A stretch of 43,343 nt of DNA from Melioribacteraceae bacterium (GTDB lineage Bacteria; Bacteroidota; Ignavibacteria; Ignavibacteriales; Melioribacteraceae), in NCBI GenBank assembly GCA_021647785.1, contig JAKIUC010000035.1, positions 1 to 43,343 of the forward strand. The letters run 5' to 3'. Position 1 is the stretch's first letter; each line of letters opens with the position of its first letter. Shown here piece by piece: positions 17,583 through 24,678 of the stretch. A program made the translations under genes and the position numbers. The notes under the pieces are model-generated. The model saw only the letters and a program-made list of their open reading frames with translations. It made no database searches and was not told the origin of the DNA.

Positions 17583-18194
17583 ATGAAAAAGAAAAAAAGA
17601 GAAGAAAAGGAAAAGATTGAAGTAGAAATTAAAGAGGAAGAAGAAGTGGAAGCTGAGGAAACATCAACAAATAAAGATGATGCTCAAAGTGGTTTAAAAG
17701 AACGAGTTGAAGAATTAGAAAAGACGAATGAAGAACTTAACGATAGATTAATCAGAAGATTAGCTGAATTTGAAAATTATAAAAAAAGAACTGATTTAGA
17801 AAAAAGTGAGATTTTCAAATATGCCGCAGAATCTTTTATTATCAAAGTACTTGCAGTTCACGAAGACTTACAGCGTTCACTTTCCCATATTGAAGAGGAG
17901 AATAAAGATGCACTGCGTGATGGGCTTAAGTTAGTTGCCGAAAAGTTCACTCAAATACTTGATGAACAGGGTGTAAAAAAAATTGATGCAATGGGTAAGG
18001 AATTTGACCACGAATATCATGAGGCTTTACTTCAGCAGCCATCCAAAAAATTCCCTCCTAATACTGTGATTAATGAAGTAGAATCTGGTTACATGTATAA
18101 AGATAAAGTGTTGAAACATGCTAAGGTAATTGTAAGTCAGGAAGTTGTTGATGATACTGAAGAAATAAAAGAAGAAAATAATTCTGGAGAATAA
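17583..18194 (+). CDS. grpE: Nucleotide exchange factor GrpE
   Basis: 203 residues. Accelerates ADP release from DnaK. The first 50 residues are highly charged and acidic, the long dimer helix runs over about 40-95 ('[40 protein letters not shown]'), and the C-terminal beta domain contains '[20 protein letters not shown]' and '[24 protein letters not shown]'. It follows hrcA after 19 bases with AGGA before its ATG. Confidence 0.96.
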   Translation: MKKKKREEKEKIEVEIKEEEEVEAEETSTNKDDAQSGLKERVEELEKTNEELNDRLIRRLAEFENYKKRTDLEKSEIFKYAAESFIIKVLAVHEDLQRSLSHIEEENKDALRDGLKLVAEKFTQILDEQGVKKIDAMGKEFDHEYHEALLQQPSKKFPPNTVINEVESGYMYKDKVLKHAKVIVSQEVVDDTEEIKEENNSGE

Positions 18195-18199
18195 ATAGA

Positions 18200-19327
18200 A
18201 TGTCAAAAAGAGATTATTATGAAATTCTGGGTGTAAGCAAAAACGTATCGGATGATGAATTAAAAAAGGCTTATAGAAAATTAGCTATGAAATATCATCC
18301 AGATAGAAATCCGGACGATAAGGAAGCTGAGAGAAAATTTAAGGAATCAGCAGAAGCATACGAAGTACTAAGAGATAGTCAGAAGCGAGCAAAATACGAT
18401 AGATTTGGTCACCAAGGTATGCGTGGCGGTCAAGACTTTCATGGCTTCAGTAATGCAAATGATATATTCAGCCATTTCTCCGATATTTTTGGCGGTGGTA
18501 GTTTTGGCGGTGGCGGCGGTTCAATATTTGATGACATTTTTGGTGGTGGTGGACAGGGAAGACGCCAACGTGCAACAGGAACTCCCGGACAAGATTTAAA
18601 AGTAACACTTAAACTAACACTTGAAGAAATTGCTTCTGGCACAACAAAAAAAATAAAACTTAAGAAATATAAAAAATGTAATACATGTAATGGAACTGGG
18701 GCTAAAGATACTGCAAGTTTTCATACATGTTCAGTCTGTTCTGGTGCAGGTGAAGTTAAGCAAGTTTCACGTTCTATGTTTGGTCAGTTTGTAAACATTG
18801 CTCCTTGTAATAATTGCAGCGGGTCAGGAAAAGTAATTACTTCCCCTTGCTTATCATGTAGAGGTGATGGGAGAATTTATGAAGAATCAACTATCAAAAT
18901 TAATATTCCGTCGGGTGTTTCAGATAATAGCTATATGACTTTGCGCGGCGAAGGCAATGCTGGGAAAAATGGTGGTGCGTCTGGAGATATAATTGCAATT
19001 TTTCGAGAACTACCTCATGAGTATTTTATTCGTGATGATGATAATATTATTTATGAACTATCAATAAGTTATCCTGAAGCTGTTCTTGGAACTGATGTTG
19101 AAATTCCTACATTAAATGGAAGAGCAAAACTTAAGATTGAACGTGGTACTGAGTCTGGTAAGTTTTTAAAAATGCGGGAAAAAGGAATTCAGCATCTTAA
19201 CCGTCATGGTGCTGGTGATCAGCTTGTTAAAATTAATATCCATGTTCCAAAAAAAGTAAACTCAAAAGAGAAAGAGCTTTTGAAAGAATTAGAAAATCAA
19301 CCACATATTAAAGTTGCGACAAAATAG
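18200..19327 (+). CDS. dnaJ: Chaperone DnaJ
   Basis: 375 residues, full length. J domain with 'HPD' in '[12 protein letters not shown]'; Gly/Phe-rich linker (about 72-120, including the run '[20 protein letters not shown]'); four zinc-finger repeats [32 protein letters not shown], all intact; then the two C-terminal substrate-binding domains. Starts 5 bases after the grpE stop, with GGAG within the grpE end. DnaK itself is not in the window. Followed by the palindrome at 19391. Confidence 0.97.
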   Translation: MSKRDYYEILGVSKNVSDDELKKAYRKLAMKYHPDRNPDDKEAERKFKESAEAYEVLRDSQKRAKYDRFGHQGMRGGQDFHGFSNANDIFSHFSDIFGGGSFGGGGGSIFDDIFGGGGQGRRQRATGTPGQDLKVTLKLTLEEIASGTTKKIKLKKYKKCNTCNGTGAKDTASFHTCSVCSGAGEVKQVSRSMFGQFVNIAPCNNCSGSGKVITSPCLSCRGDGRIYEESTIKINIPSGVSDNSYMTLRGEGNAGKNGGASGDIIAIFRELPHEYFIRDDDNIIYELSISYPEAVLGTDVEIPTLNGRAKLKIERGTESGKFLKMREKGIQHLNRHGAGDQLVKINIHVPKKVNSKEKELLKELENQPHIKVATK

Positions 19328-19390
19328 AGATTGCTAAATTAAAAGGCTTCTATTGTCGTGTCAAGTTTGTAGTGTCGTATGTCCTTTGAA

Positions 19391-19433
19391 CTCACCCCAA
19401 CCCCTCTCTTGAAAAGAGAGGGGTTGGGGTGAG
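19391..19433. repeat. 20-bp perfect palindromic repeat downstream of dnaJ
   Basis: Left arm CTCACCCCAACCCCTCTCTT, loop gaa, right arm its exact reverse complement. No T tract follows, so it is better described as a REP-like palindrome than as a rho-independent terminator, although it could stop or protect the hrcA-grpE-dnaJ transcript. G/C-rich against AT-rich surroundings, which suggests an invading repeat. Confidence 0.8.
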
Positions 19434-19493
19434 GGATTATTGCACATCATTAAATACTTAACACAGCACTAGTACTAATAAGAATAATATTTT

Positions 19494-19505
19494 GGAGAAA
19501 GTATT
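19494..19505 (+). promoter_or_regulatory. Ribosome-binding site that supports an AUU start
   Basis: GGAG at 19494-19497, five bases, then ATT at 19503-19505. No ATG, GTG or TTG occurs in this frame between the stop at 19485 and the ATG at 19596, which lies inside the membrane segment. Confidence 0.55.
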
Positions 19506-19976
19506 AACTTTTTTAAGAAAATAGGGAGTAAGATTGGCTTATCGGAAGTTGAAATAAATGTTCTCTTTTTTACAATAGTATCTCTGTTTGTAGGAATGGG
19601 GGCATACTATTTGAAGTATAATGATGAAGTAGAATTTCAAAAGGAATTCGATTATTCTCAGCAAGATTCTCTTTTTTGGAATAATTTAACAAGTGAGCAA
19701 AACAGAAATAGTGCTAAGAAAAAGGTTGATTATGAACAAGAACTTTATGATTTTAGTGGCAATGAATTGAAATCTGTTCTCACTAAAATTAATATAAATA
19801 ATGCTTCGGTTGAGGAGTTAAAAACCCTTCCCGGAATAGGCGTAAAAACTGCTGAAAAGATTATTTTATATAGAAATAATTATGGAAAATTCCGTACTAT
19901 TAATGACCTTATTAAGGTAAGTGGAATTGGTGAGAAAAAGTTAGAAAAAATTAAGAATTATATTTTAATTGAATAG
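19503..19976 (+). CDS. ComEA-like helix-hairpin-helix protein with N-terminal anchor
   Basis: 157 residues if started at ATT 19503, as the ribosome-binding site and the reading frame suggest. Order: short cytoplasmic stretch 'NFFKKIGSKIGLSEVEINVL', one membrane helix 'FFTIVSLFVGMGAYYL', a charged linker, and a ComEA-type double HhH domain ('ININNASVEELKTLPGIGVKTAEKIILYRNNYGKFRTINDLIKVSGIGEKKLEKIKNYI'). ComEA binds incoming DNA during competence. Starting at the first ATG (19596) would remove half of the membrane helix. The following genes encode pseudopilin-like and PilM-like proteins, in line with a type IV pilus/competence role. Confidence 0.8.
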   Translation: MNFFKKIGSKIGLSEVEINVLFFTIVSLFVGMGAYYLKYNDEVEFQKEFDYSQQDSLFWNNLTSEQNRNSAKKKVDYEQELYDFSGNELKSVLTKININNASVEELKTLPGIGVKTAEKIILYRNNYGKFRTINDLIKVSGIGEKKLEKIKNYILIE

Positions 19977-20001
19977 AGTAATTTAAGTCGTTGGAGGTAA
20001 A

Positions 20002-20589
20002 ATGAGCAAGAAAGCAGAACCGTGGTATATACATGCTGGTCTGTGGGCAGTAATTGTAGTTTTAATAGTGATACTAATTCAAGTTTCAATTACTGAACCA
20101 ACTGAAGTTCTTAGAACTAAAAAGTATAATCAAATGGAGTCTCGTTTAAGAATGACGAACCTTAAACATGCACAAATATTATATGAAAGAAAATATGATA
20201 AGTTCTCTGATAATTTAGATACATTAATTAATTTTATTAAAAATGATTCTTCAGTGTTAAAGTTAATGGCTACTATTGATACTGTAAAAATTTATAGACT
20301 TGATGGAGATACAACAATATTTAAATCAAGAAACCCTTTTTCAGATTTAATTTCTGGTCCATTTAATTACGATTCACTCTACACTTCTCCTCGTTCAGGA
20401 AAATTGTTTATTGTTAAGATTGATACATTGCTTGAAATTGATACCGTAATTAATAGACGTGGAAGAATTGTAAAGATTGATTCCATTACAACAATTGGTA
20501 AGCGTTATCTAATTCAAAGTCCAGATAGTGATGATAAAATTGGCGATGTTAATTCTGATGCATTGTTAAACACTGAATCTTGGGAATAA
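20002..20589 (+). CDS. Single-pass membrane protein, pseudopilin-like, function unknown
   Basis: 195 residues: 11 cytoplasmic residues, a membrane helix 'HAGLWAVIVVLIVILIQVSI', then an extracytoplasmic domain starting with 'MTNLKHAQILYERKYDKFSDNLDTLINFIKND', reminiscent of the pilin-like pattern in which a helix leads to a Tyr- and Leu-rich turn. There is no prepilin peptidase site. GGAGG stands 5 bases before the ATG. It lies between the ComEA-like and PilM-like genes with short gaps (25 and 9 bases). I do not recognise a named family; the pilus link rests on context. Confidence 0.6.
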   Translation: MSKKAEPWYIHAGLWAVIVVLIVILIQVSITEPTEVLRTKKYNQMESRLRMTNLKHAQILYERKYDKFSDNLDTLINFIKNDSSVLKLMATIDTVKIYRLDGDTTIFKSRNPFSDLISGPFNYDSLYTSPRSGKLFIVKIDTLLEIDTVINRRGRIVKIDSITTIGKRYLIQSPDSDDKIGDVNSDALLNTESWE

Positions 20590-20598
20590 TATTACAGC

Positions 20599-21486
20599 AT
20601 GTTTTCTAATTTGAACCATGTTGGATTAAGCCTTACAAAAAGGAAATTGCAGCTTGTTGAAGTTGTAAACGAATCATCAAAATATTGTTTGGAGAATGTG
20701 GATGAACACATTTTTAATGAAGAATTTGATTTTAATTCTGATGAATCAAAAATCATCTCTATTCTCCAAACATCTTTTAATTCTATCTCAGAACGAACCC
20801 AATTTAAAAGTAAAAATATCTCCTTCACTTTACCTATTAATATATTTAATCTTTTTGAAATTCCTTATGAATCCTCCCTCTCCGAAACAGCTTTGGAAGA
20901 ACATATTAAGTGGGAATACTCTATCCTTTTTCCTACTCATAATGTAGCAGAGCAAATTATACGTTCGCACAAACTGACTAACGAAGGTAACCAAAGTAGA
21001 ATTTTAGTTGTGGGAATTTCAAGATTACTCGTTGAATCAATTTTTAATTTTGCTATTCAGAACAATCTTAACCTTATGTTTATTGATGTTTCCCACTTTG
21101 CATCCGATGCATCAATAAATTTATCCGAAAAGAAAGTACTCTCAATCTATGTTACTGATTCTATGTTTTCAATATCTTCATATCTTGATAAGAGTTTGAA
21201 AACTATTAAAATGTTTGAAAGAGAAACCAACTTTGATTTCCTTAGTTCTGTTGAATCGTTTACTGATAATGAAAACATTACTTACGATAAAATATTTATT
21301 GCAGGCAGTAGTGACGTTGATGAGCTAAAAATTGAACTTGAATCGAAGCTAAACCTATCAGCAGAAATATTTAATCCGTTTGAAAAGATTCAAACCTCAG
21401 AATCATTCATACAGAATGCTTACTTCATGAATAAGCCAAATTCTTTTTCCGCCGCTGCTGGTATAAGTTTTAGAAAGTTTACTTAA
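20599..21486 (+). CDS. PilM-like actin-fold protein (divergent)
   Basis: 295 residues, no signal peptide. The N-terminal 'VGLSLTKRKLQLVEVVNES' matches the PilM phosphate-1 strand pattern ('GLDIGSxxIKxVEL'), 'FEIPYESSLSETALEEHIKWEYSILFP' matches the PilM 'P.m...EL..AI.wE....iP' segment, 'MFIDVSHFASDASIN' corresponds to the domain 2 entry, and the end 'SFSAAAGISFRKF' to 'fa.AiGLALR'. The acidic and glycine residues for ATP binding look poorly kept, so nucleotide binding is uncertain. PilM scaffolds the inner-membrane type IV pilus complex. It overlaps almost directly with rsmD (1-base gap). Confidence 0.65.
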   Translation: MFSNLNHVGLSLTKRKLQLVEVVNESSKYCLENVDEHIFNEEFDFNSDESKIISILQTSFNSISERTQFKSKNISFTLPINIFNLFEIPYESSLSETALEEHIKWEYSILFPTHNVAEQIIRSHKLTNEGNQSRILVVGISRLLVESIFNFAIQNNLNLMFIDVSHFASDASINLSEKKVLSIYVTDSMFSISSYLDKSLKTIKMFERETNFDFLSSVESFTDNENITYDKIFIAGSSDVDELKIELESKLNLSAEIFNPFEKIQTSESFIQNAYFMNKPNSFSAAAGISFRKFT

Positions 21487-21487
21487 C

Positions 21488-22036
21488 ATGAGAATAATTG
21501 CCGGCGAATATCGTGGACGTACAATCAAATTCCCCAAATCAAATTTAGTAAGACCCACAACGGATAAAAACAAAGAAGCAATTTTTAATATGCTAAGACG
21601 ATATGTTCCGTTTGAAGGAATTACAGTTTGTGATATTTACGCAGGCTCTGGCTCGCTTGGGTTAGAAGCACTTAGTCGTGGAGCGGATGAAATCCACTTT
21701 GTTGAAAAAGATTTTAAAGTTCAAAAAATGCTTAATGAAAATATCGAGAGTTTGAATGCCTCTGAGTATTGCACTATTTTTAGAATGGAAGCACTTCGGT
21801 TTTCAAAATTAAAAGACCATGGGCAATACGATTTAATAATTTTAGACCCCCCTTTTTTCAAACATGATATTCACGATGTTTATAAAAATCTTTTAATAAA
21901 CAATTTTCTTAACGAAGATGGAATCCTTTTAATTGAACGTTCGATACAAACAAAAGAAATGGACGAAAAAGCATTTGGACAAGAAGCAATTAAGCGTTTG
22001 GGCGATAGTTTAATATACATCTTTACAACTGATTGA
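21488..22036 (+). CDS. rsmD: 16S rRNA (guanine966-N2)-methyltransferase RsmD
   Basis: 182 residues. 'MRIIAGEYRGRTIKFPKSNLVRPTTDKNKEAIFNML' is the RsmD N-terminus; the SAM-binding loop is 'VCDIYAGSGSLGLEALSRGA' (about 47-66) and the catalytic motif reads 'LDPPFF' where the family has DPPY. It uses S-adenosylmethionine to methylate G966 of 16S rRNA. It starts 1 base after the PilM-like stop codon. In most bacteria rsmD is directly followed by coaD; here a lipoprotein gene intervenes. Confidence 0.95.
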   Translation: MRIIAGEYRGRTIKFPKSNLVRPTTDKNKEAIFNMLRRYVPFEGITVCDIYAGSGSLGLEALSRGADEIHFVEKDFKVQKMLNENIESLNASEYCTIFRMEALRFSKLKDHGQYDLIILDPPFFKHDIHDVYKNLLINNFLNEDGILLIERSIQTKEMDEKAFGQEAIKRLGDSLIYIFTTD

Positions 22037-22184
22037 GTTTATTAAGAAGTATATTTAACATGAATTTTTTACATCCTTAATTTATATCCATAAAAAACCT
22101 TTGTTTTACTTCTAAATATTGAATATTATTATTGGTATGTTTTTTGTTTATTTTATTCATTCAAAAAAAATATTTGAAAAAAAC

Positions 22185-23633
22185 ATGAAAAAATCTAATA
22201 ATTACATATCCGCTCTGTTTATTCTACTATCACTTTCATTGCTTTTAACAAACTGTACTTTGGTTGAAAGCGATAATCAAAACAAAGCAATAAATTATGA
22301 ATATGAAACCGAAGCAGTTGCAAATATTCTTAACGGAACTTGTGCTTCAAGTGGATGCCATAGTGGAAGCACACCAAGCGATGGCTTAAGCACAGAAATA
22401 CAATCAGACATTATGAGCGGAGCTTTTAAACGACCTTATCAAAATGGTCTCTACTACAGTGGAGATGTAGTAATACCGTACAATGTTGAGAAAAGTTTAA
22501 TAATGCAATTTGTAAAAGGAAAAATCCAGTCGCCCACTTCATACAATCATAAAATTTTATCTTCAGGCCAAATTGCTACACTATCAAAATGGATTGGAGA
22601 TGGAGCAAAAAATTATAAAGATGAAGTTCCCTTTGAAACCCCGAGCAGCTACAGAGTTTATGTTTGCAATTCTGCAAGTGAAAACATTTCAACTATTGAT
22701 GGAACGAAAAAAGTGGTTTCAAGTATTAAAAGCCTTAATGATGATACAACTTTTGAAGATACTCCCTACTGGGTTGAGGAATATGGCGATTACTATTATG
22801 TAACCCTAAGCACTAGTAATAAATTTATTAAAATCCGCAAGAGTGATAATTCTGTTGTTGCTTCATTATCAGGTATCGCTAATGCAGGTATAATTAAAAT
22901 AAATTCTAATGGAACAAGAGCATACATCTCACATGCTTCTACTTCAACCACTACTAATAATTCAATATATATAATTAATACTACTGATATGACTCTACAC
23001 AAAGAGATAGTGTTTTCTCTTAACGGTTTTTATCATGGATTAGCATTGGATAAGAACCGAAAACTCCTTTATGTGGCTGATGCAAATAATAATATTATTT
23101 ATATAATAAATACTCAAAACAATCTTGTTATAAACGCACGCTTTTCACTAACAACCAACTATTACCCCGTCTTTATTGAAGTATCACAAGATGGCAACTA
23201 CCTTTATGCTTCTGCAAAGAACACAAATGAACTTTTAGTTTTGAATGCTGGAAGCCAAGCATTGGTTTCAAGAATTTCTCTTCTCTTAAATCCGATGGGA
23301 ATTTCTATTTCAAAAAATGGAGATAAAATATATGTTGCATCAAATGGCAGCAACTCTATTGATGTTATAACCAAAAGCGGAAATTTTTGGAGCAAAACAA
23401 ATACAATTTCTCATCCAACAATGAGTATGCCTTTTGCAATTGATATTACAAATGATGATTCTTATTTATACGTTACTAACCAAAACCTAAGTGGGGCTTT
23501 CGTTCCAACATATAAAGTAATTGGTGAAGAAAATATTTCAACTATTTCTATTATTAACACTGCAACAGAATCTGTAGAAAAAGTAATTGAAGTTGAAGAA
23601 GAAGCCTACGGAATAGTTGTTGAAAAGTTATAA
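22185..23633 (+). CDS. Lipoprotein with N-terminal cytochrome-c-like (PSCyt1-type) motif and YVTN beta-propeller
   Basis: 482 residues from ATG 22185; the frame is open further up to a TTG at 22119, but only this start places the lipoprotein signal 'ISALFILLSLSLLLTNC' at the terminus. About residues 30-130 resemble the planctomycete-type cytochrome domain: 'ILNGTCASSGCHSGS' (a CX4CH motif rather than CX2CH), 'VIPYNVEKSLIMQFVKGKI' and 'HKILSSGQIATLSKWIGDGAKN'. The rest is a propeller of YVTN repeats, e.g. 'RVYVCNSASENISTIDGTKKVV' and 'KLLYVADANNNIIYIINTQNN'. Likely a periplasmic or surface lipoprotein; haem attachment through CX4CH is unproven. It interrupts the usual rsmD-coaD pairing. Confidence 0.78.
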   Translation: MKKSNNYISALFILLSLSLLLTNCTLVESDNQNKAINYEYETEAVANILNGTCASSGCHSGSTPSDGLSTEIQSDIMSGAFKRPYQNGLYYSGDVVIPYNVEKSLIMQFVKGKIQSPTSYNHKILSSGQIATLSKWIGDGAKNYKDEVPFETPSSYRVYVCNSASENISTIDGTKKVVSSIKSLNDDTTFEDTPYWVEEYGDYYYVTLSTSNKFIKIRKSDNSVVASLSGIANAGIIKINSNGTRAYISHASTSTTTNNSIYIINTTDMTLHKEIVFSLNGFYHGLALDKNRKLLYVADANNNIIYIINTQNNLVINARFSLTTNYYPVFIEVSQDGNYLYASAKNTNELLVLNAGSQALVSRISLLLNPMGISISKNGDKIYVASNGSNSIDVITKSGNFWSKTNTISHPTMSMPFAIDITNDDSYLYVTNQNLSGAFVPTYKVIGEENISTISIINTATESVEKVIEVEEEAYGIVVEKL

Positions 23634-23706
23634 TTTTATTTTTTTCTTTTGAAATATTTATTAGGTTTTATTCCTATAAAAAATAGTATAATAAATTTAG
23701 GTTAAT

Positions 23707-24222
23707 ATGAAACGAGTAATATATCCGGGAACATTTGACCCAGTTACTAATGGGCATATAGATGTAATAAAAAGAGCAATGGGTTTATTTGATGAAGTGA
23801 TTGTTACGGTTGCACGAAACCCCGTAAAGAGCCAGATGTTTTCTCTTGAAGATAGACTTTTTATGCTACGCGAATCATTATCCAAATTTGATAATGTTTA
23901 TGTCGATTCATTTAATGGTTTAATTGTTGACCACGCAAAACAAGTGAAAGCTATTGGTATTATCAGAGGTTTACGAGCTGTATCCGACTTTGAATATGAA
24001 TTTCAGATGGCTTTAATGAACAGAAAATTGGATGAAAATCTTAGAACTATTTTTCTTATGCCAAACGAAAAATATACTTATTTAAACTCAACAATAGTAC
24101 GAAATCTTGCCGTCTTTGATGGAGATGTGTCAGATTTTGTACCGCCTGTAGTTGTGAATATGTTAAAGAAAAAAAACAAATCTATTGCAGAAAAAAAACA
24201 GGAAGTTCGTGAAGATTTTTAA
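23707..24222 (+). CDS. coaD: Phosphopantetheine adenylyltransferase
   Basis: 171 residues. Transfers AMP to 4'-phosphopantetheine, the fourth step of coenzyme A synthesis. The nucleotidyltransferase signature 'YPGTFDPVTNGH' (residues 6-17), 'IGIIRGLRAVSDFEYEFQMALMNRKL' and 'YLNSTIVRNLAVFDGDVSDFVPPVV' are all present. The C-terminus carries an extra Lys-rich tail ('KKKNKSIAEKKQEVREDF'). AGG precedes the ATG. Separated by 73 bases from the lipoprotein gene. Confidence 0.97.
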   Translation: MKRVIYPGTFDPVTNGHIDVIKRAMGLFDEVIVTVARNPVKSQMFSLEDRLFMLRESLSKFDNVYVDSFNGLIVDHAKQVKAIGIIRGLRAVSDFEYEFQMALMNRKLDENLRTIFLMPNEKYTYLNSTIVRNLAVFDGDVSDFVPPVVVNMLKKKNKSIAEKKQEVREDF

Positions 24223-24249
24223 CCCTAATCATATGGTAGTTTGTTAACC

Positions 24250-24573
24250 ATGGCGTGGGTATACTTACTACTTGCTGGTCTTTTTGAAATTGGTTTTACA
24301 ACAATGCTAAAACTCTCCGATAATTTTTCAAAACTATATCCATCAATTGGATTTTTTGTTTTTTCCATTCTTAGCTTTTGGCTCCTTAATAAAGCAATAC
24401 AAACAATACCGCTGGGTACTGCTTATGCAGTTTGGACAGGCATTGGTGCTGTGGGCACAGTGCTTATTGGGGTTTTCTTTTTTCAAGAATCCGCTGGATT
24501 TTGGAGAGTCTTTTTTATTTCAATTCTTATAATGTCTTTGGTGGGTCTTAAATTAGTTTCAATTTCTGAATAG
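24250..24573 (+). CDS. Small multidrug resistance (SMR) transporter, Gdx/SugE-like
   Basis: 107 residues from ATG 24250; the frame extends to a TTG three codons up, without a better ribosome-binding site. Four membrane helices. The substrate Glu lies in helix 1 ('AWVYLLLAGLFEIGFTTMLKLSDNF', E13); helix 3 is 'LGTAYAVWTGIGAVGTVLIGVFFF', with the conserved 'AYAVWTGIG'. Works as a dimer exchanging protons for small cations; the Gdx branch exports guanidinium. Position 15 is Phe-Gly-like ('IGF') where Gdx usually has Gly-Trp, so the subtype is unsure. Its last five codons, stop included, are tandemly repeated after the gene. Confidence 0.88.
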   Translation: MAWVYLLLAGLFEIGFTTMLKLSDNFSKLYPSIGFFVFSILSFWLLNKAIQTIPLGTAYAVWTGIGAVGTVLIGVFFFQESAGFWRVFFISILIMSLVGLKLVSISE

Positions 24574-24603
24574 TCAATTTCTGAACAGTCAATTTCTGAA
24601 TAG
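24559..24603 (+). repeat. Tandem 15-bp triplication spanning the SMR stop codon
   Basis: Three copies of TCAATTTCTGAAYAG: copy 1 (24559-24573) encodes the last codons Ser-Ile-Ser-Glu and the TAG stop, copy 2 has CAG in place of TAG, copy 3 has TAG again. The period is five codons, so it stays in frame. Confidence 0.9.
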
Positions 24604-24678
24604 TTCTGGCTACCATATATTTAACTTTCATTTTCACTATATTTGGAAATTATAAATTTTCAAAAGTGATAGTAACAA

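Noticed and set aside
22119-22184. Upstream extension of the cytochrome/propeller lipoprotein to a TTG
   Set aside because: It would bury the lipoprotein signal 22 residues inside the protein; ATG 22185 puts it at the terminus.
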